Assembly: GCF_900102225.1 (NCBI RefSeq)
Contig: NZ_FNBF01000006.1
Span: 43,008-107,007, forward strand
Direction: 5' to 3'
Length of the DNA: 64,000 bases
From: Eubacterium pyruvativorans
Lineage (GTDB): Bacteria > Bacillota > Clostridia > Peptostreptococcales > Anaerovoracaceae
The position numbers were made by a program, and so were the translations under genes. The notes beneath the pieces are model-generated. The model was given only the letters and a program-made list of their open reading frames with translations. It searched no databases and was not told the origin of the DNA. Within the stretch, counting starts at the first letter, position 1. Each line of letters starts with the position of its first letter. Positions 34,676 through 42,476 of the stretch are shown here, piece after piece.

Positions 34676-34745
34676 CGTTATCTGATGTTCATTTTCCGTC
34701 CGCCTGCCTGGTTGTTCTTTGTCCGGAAACGCAGGCCAGATCAGG

Positions 34746-36029
34746 CTACTTCTGCGGCGCCTCGATCTTCTCCAGACCGCCCATGTACGGACGCAGCACC
34801 TCCGGGATGACCACGCTGCCGTCGGCCTGCTGGTAATTCTCCAGAACCGCCGCCGTGCATCTGCCCACCGCCAGGCCAGAGCCGTTCAGCGCATGGACGA
34901 ATTCCGGCTTGCCGCCGTCTCTGCGGAAGCGCATGTTCATTCTTCTCGCCTGGAAGTCGGTGTCGTTGGAGCAGGAAGAAATCTCCACGTATCTGCCGTA
35001 GCTCGGCATCCAGACTTCAATGTCGTAGGTCATGGCTGCGCCGAATCCCAGGTCGCCGGAGCACAGTCTGACCACGTGGTACGGCAGGCCCAGTTTCTGG
35101 AGCAGTGCCTCTGCGTCGTTGGTGAGTTTCTCCAGTTCATCCCAGGAATCCTCCGGCTTGCAGATCTTCACCATCTCCACCTTATTGAACTGGTGCTGCC
35201 GGATGATGCCCCTCGTGTCTCTGCCGGCGGAACCCGCTTCCGCCCGGAAGCAAGGTGTATATGCCGTCAGATACATCGGCAGCTCCGATTCGTCCAGGAT
35301 TTCGTCGGAGTGCAGGTTCGTCAGCGGCACTTCTGCCGTCGGGATCAGGTAGTAATCCCGCTTGTTCAGGCGGAACATGTCCTCTTCAAATTTCGGCAGC
35401 TGGCCGGAACCGGTCATGGTCTTCACATTGGCCATGAACGGCGGCAGGATCTCGGTATACCCCTGCTCATAGATATGTGTATCCAGGAAGAAATTCGTCA
35501 GAGCTCTCTCCAGTCTGGCGCCCAGTCCCTTATAAACCGTGAACCGTGCGCCGGTCAGCTTGGAAGCCCGGTCGAAATCCAGGATGTCCAGATCCGTTCC
35601 AATGTCCCAGTGCGCCTTCGGCTCGAAGTCGAAGGTCGTCGGTTCCTTGAACTTGCGGATCTCCACATTCTCTGTATCGTCCTTTCCGAACGGCACCAGC
35701 TCATGCGGTGTGTTCGGGATGTTCAGCATGACTTCATGCAGCTCGTCCTCGATTTCGGAAAGTCTGCCGTCCATTTCCTTGATTTCCTGGGACAGCTGCT
35801 TCATCTCCGCCATCACAGCGGAAGTGTCCTCTCCGGCCTTCTTCATCTTCGGGATCTCTCTGGAAACGGTGTTCTGCTTGTTCTTCTTCGCCTCCACGTC
35901 AGCCAGCAGGGCTCTTCTCTTCTCGTCCAGTTCCTTCGCCTTCTCCAGACCGAAACTGCCCTTGCCGCGGAATTCGACTCTTTCCTTCACGTGTTCATAG
36001 TCTTCTCTGATTCGCTTGATGTCCAGCAT
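34746..36029 (-). CDS. serS: Seryl-tRNA synthetase
   Basis: 427 residues. It starts [22 protein letters not shown] and continues with the long antiparallel coiled coil (about 30-100) that grips the long arm of tRNA-Ser. The class II catalytic domain has motif 2 ([24 protein letters not shown]) and motif 3 ([19 protein letters not shown]). It charges tRNA-Ser, and tRNA-Sec where present. It has its own promoter about 100 bp upstream and a terminator. The leader shows no T-box consensus. Confidence 0.96.
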   Translation of the reverse strand: MLDIKRIREDYEHVKERVEFRGKGSFGLEKAKELDEKRRALLADVEAKKNKQNTVSREIPKMKKAGEDTSAVMAEMKQLSQEIKEMDGRLSEIEDELHEVMLNIPNTPHELVPFGKDDTENVEIRKFKEPTTFDFEPKAHWDIGTDLDILDFDRASKLTGARFTVYKGLGARLERALTNFFLDTHIYEQGYTEILPPFMANVKTMTGSGQLPKFEEDMFRLNKRDYYLIPTAEVPLTNLHSDEILDESELPMYLTAYTPCFRAEAGSAGRDTRGIIRQHQFNKVEMVKICKPEDSWDELEKLTNDAEALLQKLGLPYHVVRLCSGDLGFGAAMTYDIEVWMPSYGRYVEISSCSNDTDFQARRMNMRFRRDGGKPEFVHALNGSGLAVGRCTAAVLENYQQADGSVVIPEVLRPYMGGLEKIEAPQK

Positions 36030-36120
36030 ATTCTCAACTCCATTCCCCGCCGGAGCGGATGATCCGATTTTTTTGGGTTAGCATGGCCGCGCTGATGCAG
36101 CACCCCATATATATTTCAAT

Positions 36121-36150
36121 ATTATATTACAAAAAGCCGGAAACTTTCAA
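36121..36150 (-). promoter_or_regulatory. Promoter of serS
   Basis: On the minus strand TTGAAA (36150-36145), an 18-bp spacer and TATAAT (36126-36121). The leader of about 85 nt can fold a small GCTG/CAGC hairpin and is followed by an A7 run. No known riboswitch was recognised. Confidence 0.7.
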
Positions 36151-36187
36151 CGGATTTGCCCGGTTTTTCTGTTATGCTGTAGGAAAA

Positions 36188-36203
36188 GGCGGGATGACCC
36201 GCC
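36188..36203 (+). promoter_or_regulatory. Hairpin next to the cyclo-ligase ribosome-binding site
   Basis: GGCGGG and CCCGCC pair perfectly around an ATGA tetraloop. The GGAAAGGAG ribosome-binding site follows by 2-3 nt. There is no U-tract, so it is not a terminator; it may stabilise the mRNA end or tune initiation. Confidence 0.45.
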
Positions 36204-36219
36204 GGGAAAGGAGATTACT

Positions 36220-36807
36220 ATGTCTGATCACCCGCAGCTGAAGGAAATGAAGAAAAAGATCCGCACCGAAGCGAAGGCCCTGGCCGCATCTCTGGCCCCG
36301 GAATACCGCAGGTCCGCCAGCGATGCCGTCTTCCGGGCGGTCACGGCGATGCCGGAGTACCGGGAGGCAGAAACCATCTTCTGCTTCGTCAGCATGCCTT
36401 CCGAGGTCGACACGCACCCTCTGATCCGGGATGCACTGACAAAGAATAAGCGGGTATGCGTTCCGAAATGTCTCTCCCTCGGACATATGGAAGCATACCC
36501 GATCACCTCCATGGAAAAAGATCTGGAACCGGGCACCTGGAATATTCCCGAACCCCGGGAAGGGATTCTTCCGGTTTCGCCGGAAGAACTGGACCTGGTG
36601 ATCGTTCCCTGCTGCGCCGCCGCCCCGGACGGAAGGCGGCTGGGCTTCGGCGGCGGTTTCTACGACCGCTTCCTGCTGCGGACGGATGCCTTCCGGGCGC
36701 TGATCTGCTACGGCCGGCTGCTCCGGGAGGATATCCCGACAGGGGAATACGATCTTCGGATGGATGCGGTGATTTCCGAACAGGGCGTCCTTCGTCCGGG
36801 CATTTAG
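36220..36807 (+). CDS. 5-formyltetrahydrofolate cyclo-ligase (5,10-methenyl-THF synthetase)
   Basis: The 195-residue protein has the conserved ELDLVIVPCCAAAPDGRRLGFGGGFYDRFL segment near residues 125-155, containing the nucleotide-binding GFGGGFYDR loop. The basic N-terminal RTEAKALAASL helix is also present. It uses ATP to convert 5-formyl-THF to 5,10-methenyl-THF, returning the storage folate to the one-carbon pool. It is the only rightward gene in the folate island, convergent with folC, with a strong AAAGGAG site 6 bp before the ATG. Family length is normal. Confidence 0.93.
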   Translation: MSDHPQLKEMKKKIRTEAKALAASLAPEYRRSASDAVFRAVTAMPEYREAETIFCFVSMPSEVDTHPLIRDALTKNKRVCVPKCLSLGHMEAYPITSMEKDLEPGTWNIPEPREGILPVSPEELDLVIVPCCAAAPDGRRLGFGGGFYDRFLLRTDAFRALICYGRLLREDIPTGEYDLRMDAVISEQGVLRPGI

Positions 36808-36850
36808 CGACGCAGTCGGGCACAGGTCACCCCCTGCCCATCCACGCAGG

Positions 36851-38182
36851 TCAGCGGACCCCGTACTGTTTCCGCACATAGGTCCGGACTTCCCCGATAT
36901 AGTACAGGGAGCCGAAGGCCACGATCACCGGCTCTTCACCGGCGGACGTTCTGCGGCGGGCCGTTTCCACTGCGGCATCCACCGCCTCCGGCACAGAAGC
37001 GTACGCCTCCGCCGGAGATCCCCCTTCCCGAAGGCGGGCTGCCAGATCCGCCCCCGGAAGTGCCCGATGGCTTTCCGGCGTGACGCAGAAGAACTGCTCC
37101 GCCAGCGGCCGGACCAGACGGAACATGGTGTCATAATCCTTGTCCGCCAGCACACCGGCCACAAACAGAAGTTTCTTCTCCGGGAACAGTTTCTGAAGCC
37201 CCCGGACCAGGGAGCCCACGCCGTCCGGGTTATGAGCCCCGTCGATGATCATCAGCGGGTTTTCCATGAGACGCTCGAAGCGGCCCGGCCACCGGGCTGC
37301 TTCCATGCCCCGTTCCAGCGCCGGTTCCGGGATCTTCCAGCCCCTCCTCTTCATGGTCTCCAGCGCTGTCAGCGCCAGCACTGCATTTCCGACCTGATAT
37401 TCTCCCAGCATTCCGATATGGATTTCCTTTTCGGCCGGATCATTCTCCGGGGAAGGCCGGAACCGGAAGCGCTGGCCGTGAAGATCCGAGGACAGAATAC
37501 GCACGTTCTCCAGATCGGCGAAGGTCAGCGGAACGGATCTTTTCCTTCCTTCCCGGACCAGCACTGCCGCCGCTTCTTCCTCCTGGGGCCAGGAAACGCA
37601 GGGTGTTCCCTGCTTCATGATGCCCGCCTTCTCCCAGGCGATTTCTCCCAGCGTGTTTCCCAGGAAATTCATGTGATCCATGCCCAGCTTCGTAATGATG
37701 CTTACCTCCGGATGGCGGATAATGTTCGTAGCATCCAGACGGCCGCCCATGCCCACTTCCAGCACAACGATGTCGCACTGCCTCTCCAGAAAATACAGAA
37801 AGGCCACGGCAGTCACCATCTCGAAGATCGTGGGTGCCGTACTCCCATCTTTCTCCATCTGCTCCACCGCATCCCGGACCCGGGTGGTAATGCGGGCCAG
37901 CTCCTCATTTCCGATGCTTTCACCGTTCACCCGGATGCGCTCGTTGAACTGCTCCAGGAACGGGGAAGTATACAGCCCGGTGCGGTACCCTGCCGCCCGG
38001 AGCACGCTGTCCATGTAAGCCGCCGTAGATCCCTTCCCGTTCGTCCCTGCGATATGTACATATTTCAACTGATCCTGGGGATTCCCCAGCCGCTCCATCA
38101 GTTCCGTCACAGGTCCCAGCCCCGGGCGGGTCTCCGAATATTTCGGTGCGTTCAGAAATTCTACTGCCTCTTCATAGGTCAT
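36851..38182 (-). CDS. folC: Folylpolyglutamate synthase / dihydrofolate synthase
   Basis: 443 residues from ATG 38182 (a TTG one codon earlier is also possible). The Mur-ligase-fold motifs are all intact: P-loop GTNGKGST (46-53), YTSPFLEQFNERI, the Mg-binding Glu142 in LEVGMGGRLDATN, LGMDH with His170, the carbamylated-lysine segment AWEKAGI (Lys185), RWPGRFE and IIDGAHNPDG. It adds glutamate to folates to retain them in the cell. It follows folT by 45 bp, so uptake and polyglutamylation are expressed together. It is the functional counterpart of the degenerate paralog at 42477-43802. Confidence 0.95.
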   Translation of the reverse strand: MTYEEAVEFLNAPKYSETRPGLGPVTELMERLGNPQDQLKYVHIAGTNGKGSTAAYMDSVLRAAGYRTGLYTSPFLEQFNERIRVNGESIGNEELARITTRVRDAVEQMEKDGSTAPTIFEMVTAVAFLYFLERQCDIVVLEVGMGGRLDATNIIRHPEVSIITKLGMDHMNFLGNTLGEIAWEKAGIMKQGTPCVSWPQEEEAAAVLVREGRKRSVPLTFADLENVRILSSDLHGQRFRFRPSPENDPAEKEIHIGMLGEYQVGNAVLALTALETMKRRGWKIPEPALERGMEAARWPGRFERLMENPLMIIDGAHNPDGVGSLVRGLQKLFPEKKLLFVAGVLADKDYDTMFRLVRPLAEQFFCVTPESHRALPGADLAARLREGGSPAEAYASVPEAVDAAVETARRRTSAGEEPVIVAFGSLYYIGEVRTYVRKQYGVR

Positions 38183-38226
38183 CAATTTGCTTTTCCTCCC
38201 CGTTTCCTTTTACAAAAAGTATTCTT

Positions 38227-38781
38227 CTATGCCCGTTCGCCGAACAGACGGAAGATGCCGGCCCGCTCCAGTCCCTTCAGCACGGCAAACAGCACGGCGG
38301 TCTGAATCGGCCACATGATGATATTCTTCAGTGCTCTGGCCGGGAAGATGACATAGAAAGCCTGGCCGTACAGAATAGTCAGCCACAGGGTGTTCATCAC
38401 CATGTCCACCAGCAGCATGACGATGAGAGTAGCAACCAGTGTCCGCTTCAGAGAAAGCGGTTTCCGGTAGAGAAGAGCCCCCATGATCAGCCCCTGCACT
38501 GCGGCGGAGAGGGTGAATCCCGGAAAGAAGGCGCCTGTCGGCTTCATCATGTAATTGATGATGTCCATGGAAGCGCCCAGCACCGGCGCTGCCACCGGTC
38601 CGAACAGATAAGCACACACCGAAACCGGCACAGACGTGAATGTGATCTTCAGGAAATCACCGATCTGGATCGTGAAATACCCCAGAATAATGGAGACAGC
38701 CCCCAGCATGGCGCAGGTGGTCAGCGTGCGGATGTCCCGCAGACTGCGGGCGGAACTGTGAAAAATACCTTTTTCTTTCAT
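38227..38781 (-). CDS. folT: Folate ECF transporter S component
   Basis: 184 residues from ATG 38781, with AGGAGG 7 bp upstream. An open frame back to 38952 crosses the riboswitch and was rejected. It has six membrane helices. The signature includes LTTCAMLGAVSIILGYFTIQIGDFLKITF, the FGPVAAPVLGASMDIINYMMKP segment and a C-terminal basic helix, as in FolT. It captures folate for the ECF energising module. Assignment as the folate type is supported by the tetrahydrofolate riboswitch directly upstream and by folC downstream. Confidence 0.93.
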   Translation of the reverse strand: MKEKGIFHSSARSLRDIRTLTTCAMLGAVSIILGYFTIQIGDFLKITFTSVPVSVCAYLFGPVAAPVLGASMDIINYMMKPTGAFFPGFTLSAAVQGLIMGALLYRKPLSLKRTLVATLIVMLLVDMVMNTLWLTILYGQAFYVIFPARALKNIIMWPIQTAVLFAVLKGLERAGIFRLFGERA

Positions 38782-38823
38782 ATACGTACCTCCTGTACGT
38801 TCAACAGCTACACCAGAGGTACG

Positions 38824-38858
38824 AAAAGGGGTGCGTCGAGTTTCACTCTCCGCACCCC
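38824..38858 (-). terminator. Riboswitch-controlled terminator in the folT leader
   Basis: On the minus strand GGGGTGCG and CGCACCCC pair, with an inner GAGT-GAA-ACTC helix, followed by TTTTCG. The 5' arm can instead pair with GCATCCCG at the 3' end of the upstream aptamer, giving a competing antiterminator. Confidence 0.82.
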
Positions 38859-38875
38859 GGTCATACAGCAGTGTT

Positions 38876-38972
38876 GCAGCGGGATGCGATCTGTATACCG
38901 CAAGCCTTCGCTTTTCGCCCGGCGGCAACTCCCCGTCCGCCCGGTACTTCACGCATACAGATCTACTCTAAA
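38876..38972 (-). promoter_or_regulatory. Tetrahydrofolate riboswitch (class I) upstream of folT-folC
   Basis: On the minus strand the leader shows the class I THF aptamer pattern: GAGTAGATCTGTATGCGTGAAGT at the 5' side and GCGAAGGCTTGCGGTATACAGATCGCATCC at the 3' side. GATCTGTAT pairs with ATACAGATC over 9 bp, and the conserved GCATCC closes the element. An internal GGCGG/CCGCC arm replaces the usual variable hairpin. THF binding should stabilise the aptamer, free the terminator arm and stop transcription, so folate uptake falls when reduced folate is plentiful. Confidence 0.85.
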
Positions 38973-39017
38973 TCCGACTTTCGTCGTCAACACTATATTA
39001 GTAATGTTTCGTTAGTT

Positions 39018-39026
39018 ATCATACCA
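39018..39026 (-). promoter_or_regulatory. Extended -10 promoter for folT-folC
   Basis: TGGTATGAT on the minus strand, in the gap after the folD stop, without a clear -35. It would give a leader of about 230 nt that contains the whole riboswitch and terminator. Confidence 0.5.
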
Positions 39027-39058
39027 CAAAAACAAGCAATATCCATACGAAAATTGAC

Positions 39059-39925
39059 TTATTTCCGGCGGGAACCCTGTGCCCGCTCCGCAGCCTCCAC
39101 CACATGCTTCATCAGAATGCTGGTGGTGACGGTGCCGACGCCGCCGGGCACCGGTGTAATACTGTGCACCACCGGCTCCGCATCTTCGAAGACCACGTCC
39201 CCTTTCATCTTTCCTTCCTCGTCGAAATTGATGGCCACATCGATGACTGTCTGCTTCGGGTTCAGGAATTCCTTCGTAACAGTTCCGATATGCCCCGCCG
39301 CCGCAATGAGAATATCCGCCCGGCGGCAGATCTCGTCCATCTTCACCGTTTTCGTGTGACAGATCGTCACAGTGGCATTTTCCCGGAGCAGCATCATGGC
39401 CACCGGCTTTCCGATCACCTGGCTCCTGCCGATGACCGCCGCATTCTTTCCCCGAAGCGGAATGTGGTAGTGCCGGAGAATCTCCATACAGGCCTCCGCC
39501 GTGCAAGGCGGGTAACCTTTGTCCTCCGTCCCGGCATACACACCGGCCTGGGAGATATCCGTGATGCCGTCCACATCCTTCTCCGGGGCCAGCTCGTTTC
39601 GGACAGCCTCATCGTCAATCTGGGGCGGCAGCGGGCGGAACAGCAGCACCCCGTGGATCTGATCATCCCGGTTGATCTTCCTGATCTCCTCCAGCAGTGC
39701 ATCCTGGGTCATATCCGCCGGAAACACGAACTGCTTCACGGTGACGCCGACCTTTTCGGCCCGCTTCATTGCCCCCCGCTCATAGGCCAGATCATCCGGC
39801 CGTTCCCCCAGCCGGACGATCCCCAGCACCGGTTCCGTACCCTGCTCCCGGAGCATCCGGGTCCGCCGGGCCAGATCCTCGTTCAGGGAACGGGTTACTT
39901 CTGCGCCCTTCAAAATTTCCGCCAT
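39059..39925 (-). CDS. folD: Methylenetetrahydrofolate dehydrogenase (FolD family) lacking the cyclohydrolase lysine
   Basis: 288 residues from ATG 39925 (AAGGAGG upstream). Conserved segments include LAPEKDVDGITDIS, PCTAEACMEIL, the nucleotide loop VIGRSQVIGKPVAMMLL and the C-terminal PVPGGVGTVTTSILMKHVV. The active-site Tyr48 is present, but the catalytic lysine four residues later (Tyr-x-x-x-Lys, Lys56 in human, Lys54 in E. coli) is Ala52: the segment reads AYERGAMKRAEKVG. The lysine is needed for methenyl-THF cyclohydrolysis, so this enzyme is probably only a dehydrogenase. A dedicated cyclohydrolase gene (fchA) sits 1 bp upstream. Confidence 0.92.
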   Translation of the reverse strand: MAEILKGAEVTRSLNEDLARRTRMLREQGTEPVLGIVRLGERPDDLAYERGAMKRAEKVGVTVKQFVFPADMTQDALLEEIRKINRDDQIHGVLLFRPLPPQIDDEAVRNELAPEKDVDGITDISQAGVYAGTEDKGYPPCTAEACMEILRHYHIPLRGKNAAVIGRSQVIGKPVAMMLLRENATVTICHTKTVKMDEICRRADILIAAAGHIGTVTKEFLNPKQTVIDVAINFDEEGKMKGDVVFEDAEPVVHSITPVPGGVGTVTTSILMKHVVEAAERAQGSRRK

Positions 39926-39926
39926 A

Positions 39927-40565
39927 TCACGCCTCCTTCCGGAACTGCTGCAGAACCATTTCACTGATCCGGTCCGCCTTCTGCGTATAAACCCGGATCA
40001 TCTCCTCCGCCCGGGCATTCAGCTCTGCGGCCCGCTCCCGGTTTTTCATGGACTTCGTGTTGATGAACACATTCAGACTGGCGCCGCCCAGTGCCGCCCG
40101 GAGCATCATGGCCGAGACTCCGGCGTCACTGATGGCGATCTTCGTGCCTTTTTCGGCAAAATCTTCCGTCACATCGATCGCCTCACAGCATTTCTCCATG
40201 ATCTGCATCGGCACGCTGCAGGCGTCCTCCAGGCAGCGCTCCATTACTTCCGCCTTCCTGGCCCGTTCTTCTTCCGTTTCCTTCGGCAGGCCGTACGCCC
40301 GGGACAGGGGTTCGAACGCCTCCGCATCCGCCTGCACCAGATCCAGAAGTTCCCCCTGAATCCGTTCCGCCCGGCCCATCAGTTCCGTGATGTCTCCCTG
40401 GACGTCGGCGTATTTCTTCTTTCCCGTGGTCAGAGAACCTACCATATTCCCCAGTGCCATGCCGATGGCGCCCACCAGCGCCGACGCACCGCCGCCTCCG
40501 GGCACCGGTGCCTTCGACGCCAGCACTTCCACGAATTCCTTCGCCTTCAGTTCTGTAAATATCAT
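39927..40565 (-). CDS. fchA: Cyclodeaminase/cyclohydrolase family protein (methenyl-THF cyclohydrolase)
   Basis: 212 residues from ATG 40565, with GGAGGG 5 bp upstream; an open frame back to 40622 was rejected. The all-helical formiminotransferase-cyclodeaminase fold is recognisable from APVPGGGGASALVGAIGMALGNMVGSLT (19-46), the LVQADAEAFEPLSRAYG helix and the C-terminal GGASLNVFINTKSM motif. In acetogenic and glycine-fermenting Clostridia this protein is FchA, hydrolysing methenyl-THF to 10-formyl-THF. Lying between fhs and a FolD without the cyclohydrolase lysine, that role fits well. A formimino-THF cyclodeaminase role is possible too. Confidence 0.88.
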   Translation of the reverse strand: MIFTELKAKEFVEVLASKAPVPGGGGASALVGAIGMALGNMVGSLTTGKKKYADVQGDITELMGRAERIQGELLDLVQADAEAFEPLSRAYGLPKETEEERARKAEVMERCLEDACSVPMQIMEKCCEAIDVTEDFAEKGTKIAISDAGVSAMMLRAALGGASLNVFINTKSMKNRERAAELNARAEEMIRVYTQKADRISEMVLQQFRKEA

Positions 40566-40593
40566 TTCCGCCCTCCGTCGATCTGCTGCTGTG

Positions 40594-40623
40594 AAAAAAG
40601 ACGGGGCGGCAGAACGCCCCATC
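40594..40623 (-). terminator. Terminator between fhs and fchA
   Basis: A 9-bp GC-rich stem (40600-40608 with 40615-40623, one G-T) with a 6-nt loop is followed on the minus strand by TTTTTTC. It lies between the fhs stop and the fchA start, so fchA-folD may depend on readthrough. Confidence 0.7.
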
Positions 40624-40646
40624 CCGTTTCTTTTTGTCCGTTCCTC

Positions 40647-42323
40647 TTAGAACAGTCCCGAAATTCTTCCCGTGCTGTCCACGTCGATCTTCTCCGCCGC
40701 CGGCACCTTCGGCAGACCCGGCATGGTCATGATATCCCCGGTGAGGGCGACGATGAATCCCGCACCGGCACTGATCTTCAGATTGCGGATTGTGATCCGG
40801 AATCCGGAAGGCGCTCCCAGCAGCTTCGGGTTATCCGAGAAGCTGTACTGGGTCTTCGCTACGCAGATCGGCGTGGCGCCGAAGCCCAGCTCCGTCAGTT
40901 CCTTCATCTGTTTCTTCGCCCCCGGCGTGAAGTCCACACCGTCTGCGTGATAGATCTTCTTCGCAATATCATTCAGCTTCTCTTCGATGCTGTCGTTTAC
41001 GTCATAGGAGAAGGAGAAATCATTCGGTTCCTCGCAGAGGCGAACCACCTCTTCTGCCAGTGCGACGCCGCCTTCTCCGCCCTTCGCCCATACTTCGGAC
41101 AGAGCCACATTCACACCCAGCTCTCGGCACTTCGCCTCCACCAGGTCCAGTTCCGCCTTCGTGTCCGTCGGGAATGCATTGATCGCCACCACCACCGGCA
41201 GTTTATAGACTTCCTTCATATTCCGGAGGTGCTGCAGCAGATTCGGCATTCCCTTCTCCAGTGCCTCCAGATTCTCCTCGTTCAGATCCGCCTTCGCCAC
41301 GCCGCCGTGATACTTCAGCGCCCGAACCGTAGCCACCAGCACCACGGCACTCGGATGAAGTCCCGCCATCCGGCACTTGATATCGAAGAACTTCTCTGCG
41401 CCCAGATCCGCAGCGAATCCGGCCTCCGTCACCACATAGTCTCCGAATTTCAGCGCCATCCGGGTCGCCATGACGGAGTTGCAGCCATGGGCGATATTGG
41501 CAAACGGACCGCCATGGATGAATGCCGGATTGTGCTCCAGCGTCTGTACCAGATTCGGCTTCAGCGCATCCTTCAGCAGCGCCGTCATGGCACCCTGGGC
41601 CTTCAGGTCCGCCGCCGTCACCGGCCGGTTGTCATAGGTGTACCCGACGACAATCCGGGCAATCCGGGCCTTCAGATCGTCAATATCCGATGCGAGACAA
41701 AGAATCGCCATAATCTCACTGGCGACGGTGATGTCGTAGCCATCCTCCCGCGGAACACCCTGCATCCGGCCGCCCAGGCCGTCCACAATATGGCGGAGCT
41801 GCCGGTCATTCATGTCCACACACCGCTTCCAGGTGATCTTCTTCGGGTCGATGCCCAGCGCATTCCCCTGCTGAATGTGATTGTCCAGCATTGCAGCCAG
41901 AAGGTTGTTCGCCGCACCGATCGCATGCATATCGCCGGTGAAGTGCAGGTTGATGTCCTCCATCGGAACCACCTGCGCATAGCCGCCGCCGGCCGCACCG
42001 CCCTTGATGCCGAACACAGGTCCCAGGGACGGCTCCCGGAGGGCAGCCACCGCTTTCTTTCCGATCCGGTTCAGTCCGTCGGTCAGGCCCACGGAAGTGG
42101 TGGTTTTCCCTTCCCCTGCCGGCGTCGGTGTAATGGCTGTCACCAGAATCAGCTTTCCGTCCGGCTGTCCGGCCTTCTCCCTCAGAATGTTATAGTCGAT
42201 CTTCGCCTTGAACTTTCCGTAGTTCTCCACGTAGTCATCGCTGATGCCCAGACGGTCGGCGATCACATTGATCTTCTCCGGCGTATTCTCCTGGGCGATC
42301 TGAATATCGGATTTGATTTCCAT
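40647..42323 (-). CDS. fhs: Formate-tetrahydrofolate ligase
   Basis: 558 residues from ATG 42323, with AGGAGG 8 bp upstream. The ATP loop is [17 protein letters not shown] (64-80). Other signature segments are [22 protein letters not shown], the [18 protein letters not shown] segment and the C-terminal [33 protein letters not shown]. It makes 10-formyl-THF from formate, THF and ATP. Together with fchA and folD it forms the methyl-branch carbon path from formate to methylene-THF. Its own promoter region (TATAAT near 42430) lies in the 150-bp gap after the FolC-like gene. Confidence 0.96.
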   Translation of the reverse strand: MEIKSDIQIAQENTPEKINVIADRLGISDDYVENYGKFKAKIDYNILREKAGQPDGKLILVTAITPTPAGEGKTTTSVGLTDGLNRIGKKAVAALREPSLGPVFGIKGGAAGGGYAQVVPMEDINLHFTGDMHAIGAANNLLAAMLDNHIQQGNALGIDPKKITWKRCVDMNDRQLRHIVDGLGGRMQGVPREDGYDITVASEIMAILCLASDIDDLKARIARIVVGYTYDNRPVTAADLKAQGAMTALLKDALKPNLVQTLEHNPAFIHGGPFANIAHGCNSVMATRMALKFGDYVVTEAGFAADLGAEKFFDIKCRMAGLHPSAVVLVATVRALKYHGGVAKADLNEENLEALEKGMPNLLQHLRNMKEVYKLPVVVAINAFPTDTKAELDLVEAKCRELGVNVALSEVWAKGGEGGVALAEEVVRLCEEPNDFSFSYDVNDSIEEKLNDIAKKIYHADGVDFTPGAKKQMKELTELGFGATPICVAKTQYSFSDNPKLLGAPSGFRITIRNLKISAGAGFIVALTGDIMTMPGLPKVPAAEKIDVDSTGRISGLF

Positions 42324-42476
42324 GGGTGATTCCTCCTGTTCTTCTCCTGCGCAGCTGCACATCCGGTCCGTTCGGACGGATTTTCAAACGAATTCCGATT
42401 TCTCGTACTCTTTTTGCATGTAATCTGATTATACCGCAAATGACGGCGGATTCGTTCTCTTTTCCGGAATAATCAT

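Noticed and set aside
36030..36120. T-box leader for serS
   Set aside because: No AGGGTGGNACCGCG element and no terminator/antiterminator pair; the leader is only about 85 nt.
38782..38952. Longer FolT with 57 extra N-terminal residues
   Set aside because: The extension translates the riboswitch and terminator; the ATG at 38781 has a perfect ribosome-binding site.
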